The notes under the pieces are model-generated. The model saw nothing but the letters and a program-made list of their open reading frames with translations. It had not been told where the DNA came from and ran no database searches. From assembly GCA_027405735.1 (NCBI GenBank), contig JAPEHQ010000003.1, positions 2,418,001 through 2,482,000 of the forward strand: a stretch of DNA of 64,000 bases. Reading direction: 5' to 3'. The position numbers and the translations under genes are program-made. The first letter of the stretch is position 1. Each line of letters starts with the position of its first letter. The stretch comes from Mucor racemosus (taxonomy: Eukaryota; Mucoromycota; Mucoromycetes; Mucorales; Mucoraceae). Shown here piece after piece: positions 45,222 to 55,419 of this stretch.

Positions 45222-46604
45222 TTAATCATATCGAGACCTTCTAGCGGGAGAGCGTGAACGAGATCGACGAGGTGGAGCATCATCATAATCACGACGAGAT
45301 CTTCTGCTATAACGATCAATTTCACCAGCGAAATCATCATCATTATCACGTCTATCGCGACTACCACGACGACGTTGATCATTTCGACTACTGTCCCTGT
45401 TATATCCACGGTCAGAATAACGACGATAATCTCTTTGCCTACCTCCATCACGGCGTTCATGATAATCATAACGTTGACGAGAATAATTATTGTTATTTTG
45501 TTGATAATTACCATGTTGTTGTTGCTGTTGTTGTTGACGATTTTGCTATTTTTAATGTTAGATTTTATATGCAAATTTTTTACATTATGCAATTTTTCTG
45601 TTCTCAACTTACTCTCATTTGTTCAATTGTATCACGAATTTTTAGGTATCCTTGGTGTTGTTTACCTTGATAATGAGCTTCCAATCTATCTGAAGAATCA
45701 TTTGTTACCAAAAAAGCACCACAAACATCGCATACCTAAATAAATCACAATTAAGCCAACATAATCTATAATGAAATGCTGGTAGATGTTTACCTCCATA
45801 CGCTTCTCGGCTTTACTAAGACCATCAGCGTTCTAATATTTACTGCTATATTAATAAACATGCCGTACAAATCAGTTTTGTATATTTACCTCTTTGAATT
45901 GAGTCAATTCTTCTTGCAGTTTATCAACTTCTGCCTGCAGATCAGTTGCTTCTTGTACACGACCTTCTTCTCCTGCCTCTTCAACTTTTTGTAATAGCTC
46001 TTTAATCTTGACGTCTAGTAATACCATTTTTTCCTCTCTTTCTTCTTTACGAACCTCTGCAGCCTATAATTCAGCAGTTAGATTTAAGGTTTATTTAAAA
46101 TCATCTGTTGACTATTTACCTTGTCATCGAGTTGGATATTTAATCTGCCATTACCTTGTCTAATTTTTCTGGAAAGATCAGAGATAAGCTTGTTAAGATA
46201 ATCATAAAATTCAGCTTCATAAGGATATTTATTTTTATCTTGAACTTTTTGATAACGTTCCTTTAAACGATCGTTATGAATCTTATCACAAGCACCTAAA
46301 TAGAATGTTAAACATTTGTCAAATGTAAACAATTTGTATTCTTTACCAAGGTCAGATTTAGTGTTTGTGAATAATTGAGAAGGGCAGAAAGCGACAATAT
46401 AATGCTTACAGACCTATAATGTTTTTATATCTTAATACATTTTTTATCAAAAGCAAAGTTTACAACTTACGCTATCATCCCAGAAATCTTTATTGTCAAC
46501 GTCTACGTATTGAGACATGAGCTCTTCTAGCATAGCTTTTTGGTAATCTATTAACAATATTAAATTAACTGGTCATTTTGTCGAAAATTTACCTTCTTAC
46601 CCAT
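45222..46604 (-). CDS. LUC7: U1 snRNP-associated splicing factor LUC7
   Basis: Minus-strand gene with eight exons: 46604-46601, 46547-46471, 46413-46347, 46295-46120, 46063-45890, 45832-45794, 45735-45613, 45545-45222, giving 327 aa. It starts MDYQKAMLEELM, as LUC7 proteins do. The first zinc finger (CCCH) runs from VCKHYIVAFCPS to GACDKIH; a Lys/Glu/Gln coiled coil follows; the second finger (C2H2) is CDVCGAFLVTNDSSDRLEAH. The C-terminal ~100 residues are Gln/Asn-rich then Arg/Asp/Ser/Tyr-rich with RS dipeptides ending RSRSPARRSRYD. LUC7 helps U1 snRNP select 5' splice sites. The first coding exon is only 4 nt (ATG plus G), required to reach the conserved N-terminus. All junctions keep the frame. 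Confidence 0.92.
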
Positions 46605-47255
46605 GATATTTATTCTTGAATGATGTATTTCTTACAAAGAACAGTTGAAAACTGGATAAAAATCTGCTGTGCCATGTATACCCAAGGTGACGCGTTTGCA
46701 TCTACTGTTAAACCAATCAAATAGTATACAAAACTGTTTGCAACTGCATTTATGCTTGCAAAATTCAACTTGATTGAACCAAAACATCCACAGATTATTA
46801 GCATATACTCTCAAAATGTATTTCCATACTCATCAAATATATAAAATGGCTTGCAACAGCAGTAATTTTTATGAAATCCAAATTTTTTAATGGAAATGAA
46901 TGATAAGGATATCTTCCTAAAACCTTGTTAAAATGATACTATTTGATGATTTTTTTCCAAATAAAAAAATAGGATCATTGCGAATAGATGTCAAGCTTCA
47001 TTATTTTGTATTGAACAGCTTGTTTAATATAAATATACCGACGTAAAAACTCTTCAAGGCTTAACATGATTAACAAAATTTTAACAAACGACGCTTTAAA
47101 TTTCAACAGTGATCCTATGTGTGAAGCTCATTGACGAAAATATCATGTTCAAATGAAAAATCAAATTTAAATAGAATAATACATGTTTTCATCATGAATA
47201 CATCTTTTGATTTTTTTCAACAGATTTTTGCTTCCATAAAACTACAAAAAAATGC
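46605..47255. other. Intergenic, no gene seen
   Basis: AT-rich upstream region of LUC7. Small minus-strand open frames at 46610-46814 overlap one another and have no recognisable content. Confidence 0.4.
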
Positions 47256-47935
47256 CTATTTTCTATTACAGAAATAATTTAGATAAGCTACAAAAATATA
47301 GACATCCATACAAAGAAGAATAAGATCTGGTAAACCTGCCCAAGTCTCATTTGGCAATCTTCTTCTAATACGAACAAGCAACACTTTCAAGCTATCAAAG
47401 TTTTCCTTATTGATTAAATACTTTGTCATGTTACTAATTATGCTTTCGATAACTTTGGGAACTCGAAGATGCACTTTGTTTACTCAAAGATGCAGCAAGT
47501 TTGAGACTTTGTCAATAAATTCATCCATGATATCTTCATTGCTTGCTCCATTCATGTCATTCTGACATTTTTTCATCTTTTGTACCTTCAATTTCAGATT
47601 GTGTCCCCTCAAAATGTTGCATATCATCTATAGCTTGTGCATTTATTATTCGTTGGTAGGCTTTACTGGTTCTCTGGTGAACTCTTAACCCTCTTTCACC
47701 TTTTAACCCTCTTCTACCACAAATTTCGCAATAGATGTCTAGTGTAACGTATTAATAAATAGTTTACAATAAATTGGCGTATACTATACCATCTTCGTCT
47801 GGAGACAACTCATTTAAAGATTGCCCTTCTAAAGCGGGTTTATTTTGCATCTCTTCGGCTATTTGAAAGTGTGAAGGAGACCTGGAATGTCTTGGTAGTA
47901 AGCTTTGATAGTTTATAATATAAAAAAAAAGGTTC
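47256..47935 (-). pseudogene. Decayed zinc-finger ORF, possibly from a LINE-type element
   Basis: Reading the minus strand, an open stretch from about 47930 (YQSLLPRHSRSPSHFQ) runs to a plausible intron (about 47735-47790). It continues with CEICGRRGLKGERGLRVHQR, a C2H2-type finger whose expected last ligand is replaced by Ser, and then stops near 47556. A second frame nearby (47256-47474; RVPKVIESIISNMTKYL, LPNETWAGLPDLIL) looks like the continuation after a frameshift and a stop. CxxCGR...GLxxHQR fingers are common in fungal and animal non-LTR retrotransposon ORFs, hence the suggestion. No reverse transcriptase follows. Identity is uncertain. Confidence 0.4.
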
Positions 47936-48885
47936 GAAAGCTTTTAATGGCTCAGTTTTAAGAACTTTTATATAAAGCACTTGGTAGCTTCTCATTATTC
48001 ATGAATATTGAAGAAGCTAGAGCACTACATGTGCGTAAAAAACAGCAGTATTTTAAGATTGAGCATTGTTTGCATACAAAAATTGCATAACAATAAGAGA
48101 AAAAAGAGGAAAAGATTACTGAGTTTTGTGCCCATGTATAATAAATATATCAGTTTTATTGTTCAATATATATCTAAATAATAGCTATGCACGCAAATTG
48201 CAGTACAATGAATTGTAATCATTTCATCAAAAATCATTCCAGCTCCGTTGGCACAGAAAAAAAATTCATCCTTTTTTTGAGTCATTTTGATTGTTTGAGG
48301 AATTTATTTAGCAACCTATCCGACCTTGAAAGTAATGATATTCGAGAAATATATTTAATAGAATATCAGGTACGTTCTTGTATTATTTTTTTCGAGCTAT
48401 TGAATAAAACAGGTCCACGCTCCGGTTTTTAAGGATATAGTTTCCAGGTAATTTTCAAATTTCCTCTTTTACAGTTTTTATAGCTTTTCTCATAGTGATA
48501 TGCAATTTTTGTGTATTTTACATAGCATTCTACCAAAAATAAATACATTGATCAGTTACTGTAAACTTTTCTATTGTTCAAATTACTCGGATCAATATGT
48601 AAGGCTAATTCCGAGCCCAGTTTTTCAAAGGTACCGTTTCTTAGCTGTAACTAAAAATACTTTTTGTAAATACCTGTGTTACATACAATGATTTATAATT
48701 AAATATTGAACCAAATCCAGCTCTTTCAAGCGATATTTGTAGTGTTGTTGACACAATCAAACCCAAATGTGATGATTTTTTTTCTGTAATCCTGACTTTC
48801 AATCCTTTGGCTCTTCTTCTTCACCCCCCTCGAACTTTTTCTTTTACCTTTATTCTTTTTTTTTTTTTTTACTAAACAGACACAA
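47936..48885. other. Intergenic, no gene supported
   Basis: AT-rich stretch upstream of the SHD1/F-box gene. The promoter-proximal part (48790-48875) is pyrimidine-rich, with a T run near 48858-48870. The open frames at 48187-48432 and 48500-48691 have no recognisable content. Confidence 0.45.
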
Positions 48886-50559
48886 ATGCCAGAAAGACTT
48901 TGGACAGGGAATGATGGGAAATATCAAGTGCTAGCAACTTTTATATGTCTTTTCCAAGATAAAAAAGTTAAACTTAAAAAACCAAATGGAGCCATGGTAG
49001 CAGTACCTTTGACTTTTCTTTGCGATGAAGACATTGCTTTTATTGCAACGCAAGCAAAACAACTCCTTCAAGATTCAACCCTAAATAAACCTTCATTGAC
49101 AGCCCGGGATTCTACATCATCCAAAACGGAAACAACTGCTGATACCACTTTAAGTGATGAACCTGATGAAATAAAAGTAATAGCAGTTCAGCAAGTTTCA
49201 CCAGCCGCAAATCATCAAAATATTCGCCAAATAAGTCAAGATGAATCTATACAAATGACACCCAAACGATCTCTATCTTCTATAACGGATCAATTCAAGC
49301 GACAAACATATTTTTTATCCGATCGCTATGTTCCTACTGATACAAAAAACTTAGCTCATCTTCCTAGTAAAACAATCATACGCATGGCTTCTTTCCTCGA
49401 TGTTCGATCTCGACTTGAGGTTTCTGTTGTTAGCAAAAGATTTCATCAATTAATCTATACATCAGACGTTTGGAATAATATAACTTTTCGACCTTGCGAT
49501 CATTTCATGATTAATGATCAGTTTCTTTACCAATTAATTGTGTTCTTACAATTGAGAGGTGCACTACATAAATCGATATATCACGTTAATCTAGATGGCA
49601 CTGCCATTACATCTTCTTCTATACTATTGCTCATAAAGTATCTCGAAAATTTAGAAACTCTTTCTGTACAAACTTGTTGGCAACTTTTCACTTTTGCATT
49701 AGCAAAACAATTGACTCATTTAGCAAAAACAGCTCCTGATCAATATCCCTCGAAAATAGCTAGAGTGACACTTGGTAAAGTTCTTCATCGTGGCCCAATA
49801 TTTGTGGAAGAAGGTGAAATCAATTCACTGGAAGGAAAATCATTTGGCCAAGATGCTTGGTTTATAAATGCTGCTCTGAATAAGCTAGCAAAGAAAAACG
49901 TTATTTTTGATGTAGTGCTTTGTGGTACTTGTCATTTAGGTGCTGCTTCGCAGGATTTGAATTGCGCTTCTTGTGGCATTTTACCTCTCAAAAAGTGTAT
50001 GGGATGTGCACCACGCTGTGACAGGTATACTCCATTTATTGTATTGTTTGCTTAAAATTACATAATAACTAAAGCCAAATTTAGATGTGGCAACAGATCT
50101 TGTGGTCTACCAACATGCAGCGACCCTAAACTCAAGATTCAAATAGCTCGTTGCGGTCGTTGTGAACATCCATTAGCTCTGTGCAATGATGAAAAAAGCC
50201 CAGTTTGTCAATCAGCACGAAAACCTTGTCAAAGCTGTCATCGATTGTATCATACTCGTTGCCGAGCACCCGATGGTACTTACTTGTCAAATCAATGTAG
50301 CTCTTGTGGCATTGTTGCTTGTCCACATTGTGAGTTAAGTAACTGCTCTGGCGGTTGTCATGGACAATGGTGTCAGCGTTGCTTGCCCAAAGTACATCTC
50401 GGCCATTGTAGATGTATCATAATTCAAGGTAAAGCTGAAACTTCAAGTAAAAGCATGTCGAAAAGAAACGTATGTAGTAAATGTCAAAAATCCTGTAAAC
50501 GTTGTGGAGTCGACCACTTTTGCCATCGTTGTTTGAATGTGCACTCTGTTAAATGCTAA
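48886..50559 (+). CDS. SHD1-like, F-box and Cys-rich protein
   Basis: Plus-strand gene with exons 48886-50024 and 50085-50559, giving 537 aa. Residues 4-57 (RLWTGNDGKYQVLATFICLF, then VKLKKPNGAMVAVPLTFL) match the Sla1 homology domain SHD1, which binds NPFxD endocytic signals. A Ser/Thr-rich linker leads to an F-box (about 156-200; LAHLPSKTIIRMASFLDVRS, then VVSKRFHQLIYTSDVWNNI), the Skp1-binding module of SCF ubiquitin ligases. A middle helical/LRR-like part is followed by about 200 residues with many CxxC pairs (from about 335 to the end), likely several zinc sites of RING/IBR-like spacing that I cannot assign to a named family. The intron is 60 bp and phase 2. I do not know this domain combination as a named family. 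Confidence 0.85.
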
Positions 50560-51016
50560 AAAATTAAATAGAAAATCATCTTTTTAACCTTATTGTAAAT
50601 AAATCATTAATAATTGTATCATAAAGTATTTTATTCTGATAATGACTATTTTATAAAGTATATTATGAGGAGTGGCTCTATGAATATCTACCGGGATACA
50701 TCCCTTCTGCATCTTCTGCCGGAACAAAATTATGCATTATGAATGTCGGTTTTCTACTATTGTATATATAGAAAAAGTAAATTTTAGAAGTTTTCAGAAA
50801 GGTTTCAAATTGTTTCACCCAATATATATTGAGTCGCATTATGTCAAATTTTTAAAGAAGATGTATCTTTCCTAGATTGGCCATTGATATCTGTTCGAAA
50901 ATTAGGGATGTTGTCGAGTCGAGCTTGTACTAATAAATTTGGCTCGTAAAACCCGGCTCGAAAACAATAATGCTACCGAAATAAAAGAATTAATAACAAA
51001 ATATTCAGTGTACTAG
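50560..51016. other. Intergenic with a short hAT-like motif patch
   Basis: 3' flank of the preceding gene. About 50905-50970 has GTCGAGTCGAGCTTG, GGCTCG and CCCGGCTCGAAAA motifs like subterminal repeats of hAT elements, but no termini or duplication. No gene is seen. Confidence 0.4.
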
Positions 51017-51024
51017 CCTAACAT

Positions 51025-51387
51025 TAGGATTTCACAAACAACGCATCGTATTACGGTTAACCGAGTTTGACTGCTTTAACGGGCCGTTTTTTATGCAAAC
51101 TCGAATGAGGGTATTCGAGTTTCTTCTTTTCTTTTTTTGTTAGCTAAGCTCGAAAACAGGATTGAAAAAATACTTCAAGTTGTGAAACTGCCAAATATGC
51201 TATTATCAATTCATAATCTCATATTAACTTGACAATGTTGCTATTAACAGCCTCCTTAAGGCAAACCAATACTTGCTCCCACCCCGTTTTTTATCTGGGT
51301 TACAAAAGAACGGGCCTTTTTCCAACTCGAATCGAATGGCCGTTTCCGTTAAAACTCGATTCAAACTCGAATCGAAGCCCATTCCTA
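51025..51387 (+). mobile_element. hAT-type MITE, copy 2 (363 bp)
   Basis: Same length as and nearly identical to 31739-32101, in the same orientation, from TAGGATTTCAC to CCCATTCCTA. It is flanked by a perfect 8-bp duplication CCTAACAT (51017-51024 and 51388-51395). Only a few substitutions separate the copies, so both insertions are recent. The internal ORF is not a gene. Confidence 0.92.
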
Positions 51388-51395
51388 CCTAACAT

Positions 51396-51987
51396 TGACC
51401 AAAAATTAACCTAAAATCGATTATAAAAAATTAAGAACCTAAATTGAGGTGTTACTTTTTTGTATTTCTAAGATAGGTCTAATTGATTGCTACTCTGCAT
51501 TTTTTGTTTCAGCAAAAAATATTGATTTTTCGTCGAGATAATTAAAATAATAGTTCAAACTACAGCTTACAGTTTATGCTAACTGAGTTCCAAGTTTTTT
51601 TTGCAAAAAATGATCGAAAAATGATGAAAAAAACAAAATCGTTTAATGGATCAAGAACTGCAAAGTAAGTTGACCTAAAGTATTAAGTAGCTTTTGTACA
51701 GTTTTAAATTCTGCATACATATAAATAAAAATCAAAAAAACTTTCCACATTAAATTTTGCGTAAAATGCAACTGAAATTTCGAAGGTTTTTTGAAGATAC
51801 ACATTACTTTTTATAAGTGAGTTTTTAATATAAGTAATGAAACAAATGCGCAGTAAAATTATCTATTGATCTAGCTATTGTTGAACCTTCTAACTGCATT
51901 TTTCGTTGAGAAAACAAGATTTTTGTCAATTTTTTTTTTCAAATTCAGAATTTGGGATGAGGGTATACAAGGGGAAAATGGACGCCA
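51396..51987. other. Gene-free AT-rich stretch
   Basis: Diverged repeat-like sequence, including a reverse trace of the R3 start near 51520-51560. No gene is seen. Confidence 0.35.
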
Positions 51988-52683
51988 GAAATGGAGGTAC
52001 CTTTTTGTATACATTTTTGAGAATATCTCCACGAAAAATCAATATTTTGAAAAACCCTAAATTGGATCCGAGAGAGCTTAACGAGCTTAATGACATGAAT
52101 GCAAAAAAAATGTTGCTTAATTTAACCAATATTTTGAAACCTACTATAGAAATGCCCAAAAAAATGAAAAAAAAATAAAAGTGCTCAGAATTTTTTTATA
52201 TTAAAATATGTTATAGAGCGCTTTAAAACAAGTAAGTTTTATTATTAAAAAGTGTTAGTATAGCTTAATTTTTTTTGGAGATATGAAGCCTCAAAGTTTT
52301 CAATCCATTAGCAGTAAAATACGCGTAAAAAATCTGAAACCTTAGCACTCAAAAATTAATACCAACTGAAAAAAGTAGGATATTTCCGGATACTTATTTT
52401 TGGATTAAAGCTGAACATCTTAGGTACATTAGCATATAATTTTTTCCTGGTGTTATTTAGTGAAAAAAAAAGTAGAGCAGGGATGAAAAGTGAGACCCAG
52501 TTTTTAAGGAAAAAGCAGTGAATTTTACGCGTTTTTGAGTCTTGTGTGAGATATAAAATAAATTTAGGGATAGGTAGCATAATGCAACCAATTCATATCT
52601 GTTTAGTAGTTCCTAAAGTATATCCTAAAAATGTTTAATATGAGGTTAGTTATAGAAAGGAGGTATACTCCGATTTTGAAGAT
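51988..52683 (+). repeat. Diverged dispersed repeat (family R3), copy 2
   Basis: Aligns with 2515-3190 in the same orientation over about 690 bp, with many differences. The open frames inside (51906-52178, 52356-52580) are not shared intact with the other copy and are not genes. Confidence 0.65.
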
Positions 52684-53672
52684 TGAAAACTATGAAAATC
52701 CAATTTTTTGAAATTTAAGTTTTGCCCGACCAAATTAATCAAGTTTTTTGTCAATTACAGAGTGTAACTTTGATCAAACTAAATGAAATTTTGTAAAGTA
52801 AATATACATATTATTCTTTTATTGATAATTTAGAAAAAAAATTAATTAATGGCTATGGAGTGGAATTGTTTAGCTTCTACAATGAAAAAAAATATAAAAA
52901 AATACGTATTATTATTAGATGTTCCGTAAAAAAAGAACAAACTCAATGACAAAGGCTTAATCTCAGTACATCGTAGCAACAAAAACTACTCTAGTGTTTA
53001 CAATACTCCGTCCAATTCATGTCGTCTGCATATGATTTATTATTTTGATGTATTAGCATTATCATTAGCAAGTAGACCTAGAAACATTTCCGTTACCAAG
53101 TCTAGCTCACAAGTAAGGGTTTTCAAGCCGAAGCTTTATTAGTAATCATCTCTGCTTTGTATTTTATTTATCGAATTAAGCACTTATGTACAGTATAGCA
53201 GGTATGTACAATTTGCTAAGCGCCTTGAGATCGAATATATTCAATCTTCGCAGCGTGTTGCGAACTCATTTAAAAATCTACTGCTTGAACTTATTTAATA
53301 TGACGGGCTGATGATTGAAATATTTGTAAAAAAAAAAAAAAAAAAATAGCCAACACCTCCTACTCATCTCCTGTACTTGATGCAGTAATATTCCTATCAA
53401 GACATACATTATAATGTGACTAATGAATTGAATATTTTCTTTTGTATAATTAATAAGTTAAAAATTGGGCATGATTTCATTAATCCATGGCAAGGATGGC
53501 GAAAGATAGACTTCTGGAATTTCTAAAAATGCTACAACTACTGGCATTGTTGAATGTCAAGTTCATTTTTAGAGCGGGCAAATAAGTGAGAGGTGTAAAC
53601 AACAAAGCTATTACAACCCGAGCATGAGCTTTATGATTGTTATCAAAAAAAAAAAAAGGTTATTCAGTCAAT
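52684..53672. other. Intergenic, no gene seen
   Basis: AT-rich sequence with A runs near 53330-53346 and 53646-53657. No coding frame or second repeat copy is recognised. Confidence 0.4.
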
Positions 53673-54122
53673 TTATTTTCTGAGTGATTTCTTCTCGTTC
53701 CTCTTCCACATACATCTTACTTCCTCGAACTCTTGAATCCATTTTTTTATTCCTATTATGCGCCACATGAACAGCCAGTAGAAGCAGTAAAATCGGCAGC
53801 ATAATGATAGCATAGGGCTTGGCAATTTATGTATAAATAATTGCAAGCATCTAATAAACAATAACATAAAATCCAGTGAAATGAAGGAGAACCAGTACTA
53901 CATATGTCTTTCCATGTAACCCGTTTTTCCCCATTATCGACGGAATCTCCCCACATAAACATATATCACTGCGCCCGGATTGGATCGATAAAATGCTTCT
54001 AGCCTTGTTAATTCTGCATTTTTTTTTTTTTTGGCGTAGTTGTTGATCACCTGCGACATTACTATTATAAAGTTTGGTATGCTGGTGATAAAGACAATCA
54101 TGCTGAAGGCATTTCTTGCCAT
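53673..54122 (-). CDS. Hypothetical small membrane protein
   Basis: A minus-strand two-exon model, 54122-53961 and 53897-53673, gives 128 aa. The first exon starts MARNAFSMIVFITSIPNFII (one hydrophobic segment) and has a Lys-rich stretch. The second encodes two more hydrophobic, Cys/Phe-rich segments (LDFMLLFIRCLQLFI and FYCFYWLFMW) and ends in a basic tail. The 63-bp intron has GT..AG ends but a weaker GTTTAT donor. I recognise no family. The consistent frame and membrane pattern support it modestly, and the exact junction is uncertain. Confidence 0.35.
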
Positions 54123-54222
54123 TTATGGACTAAAAAAGTCAAAATTTATTCTGTTTCGTCTCGCCCTTCTCAACTTGCGTTTAAGATAGTAGCCATGCGT
54201 TGTATGGATGTTGAAATTTGAG

Positions 54223-54537
54223 TCATATTATTCGACATGTGGTTCTAAATTTGTCTTGTGAGAGAGAGAGAGAGAGGGAAAGTTCTATGGTTGTTGTTTG
54301 ACTTGATTCGGACATAGGTTCGATATGGTTACTTTGATTGTCTGTAGCGGGATGTAATGTAAATGCATGCATTTCATGACTATTTAACGTTGGAATTTCA
54401 ACCATTTGGTTTTGTTCATTACTGCTTGATGTAGATTTAAATGATGGGCGTATGCAACGAGACTCAGGAATGATGCATTGGCTATTCAAAGTTGGTGTAA
54501 TAACGTCATCGTGTATTAAAACAACTGTTTTATCCAT
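54223..54537 (-). CDS. Hypothetical protein
   Basis: A 104-codon minus-strand ORF starting MDKTVVLIHDDVITP, polar, Ser/Thr/Asn-rich, ending in a Ser-Leu run encoded by a CT microsatellite. No domain is recognised. It may be a short gene or the first exon of a gene whose rest I could not link. The next downstream ORF begins 101 bp away on the same strand. Confidence 0.25.
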   Translation of the reverse strand: MDKTVVLIHDDVITPTLNSQCIIPESRCIRPSFKSTSSSNEQNQMVEIPTLNSHEMHAFTLHPATDNQSNHIEPMSESSQTTTIELSLSLSLSQDKFRTTCRII

Positions 54538-54886
54538 TTTTAAACTATATTTGTTATATACAAATATTATTAATTAGCATTTTACAGGCTATGATATAAA
54601 TTACATATGTATGAAATAGGCATAGACAGTTCGTTTATTCACGGGTTAATCGGGTTCAACTGATTCTACAACTCAAGATACGATACGAGACAAAGAACTC
54701 CTCTTTTTTTTTAGGGTTATGAACATACACAAATAAACGTTAAACTTTACAAGCAAATGTTTCAACCTTTTTTACACACTGATAAAGTTCATTTACTCAT
54801 TTAAATGCAAAAAAAAAAAACCGGAAAAGCAAACATCCGTTGATTTGCTACAAACTGCATTTGAGAAATCAGGGACTCTAAAAGTC

Positions 54887-55210
54887 TCAAACCATGCATC
54901 TATATCCAAGGAATTTCGTTAAATGATGTTTAAACACACATTGAAGTGTCTTTACATTATTTTGATGGTAGGACCAAAACCAATCATAGCTGGGAAATCT
55001 TGTACTCCCCATTTCATAATTGAAGAAAAGTGGGGATCTACCACATTTTTTGATCTTCCGTTTGATTACTAGAGACACAAAAATGTCTTGTTTGGAATGG
55101 GAATTTATAATTGAAACATAGAAATGAAATTATATTGATATGACATGTAATTGATAAACTTTACCTTTTTTGAGAGATCTGACAATTCGGCGTTCAAATG
55201 AACTCATCAT
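54887..55210 (-). CDS. Possible small spliced gene, unknown function
   Basis: Minus-strand exon 55210-55165 (MMSSFERRIVRSLKK) joins in frame, across a 96-bp GT..AG intron, to 55068-54887 (VIKRKIKKCGRSPLFFNYEM and onward), giving about 75 aa. The product is strongly basic at the start and aromatic-rich after. A further internal GTAAAG donor near 54952 could extend it elsewhere. No family is recognised. Confidence 0.25.
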
Positions 55211-55419
55211 TAAAAGGAAATTCTGTCATGGTGACCCACGTCGAATTAGTTTACATGATTAAACTGATTTTATTAGAAAAACTATATACTTGGTATAATT
55301 ATTTACACGTTGGAATAAATGTACAGATAAGATAGGAAAGATATAAAAAAGATGAAATGAAATATGTACTATAGCAAAAGGAAAAACAAAGGGGGAGGAG
55401 GAGGAGGGATCAGAAGGAC

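Noticed and set aside
45254..45743. Plus-strand ORFs of 120-138 codons
   Set aside because: Antisense shadows of the repetitive RS/Q-rich last exon of LUC7.
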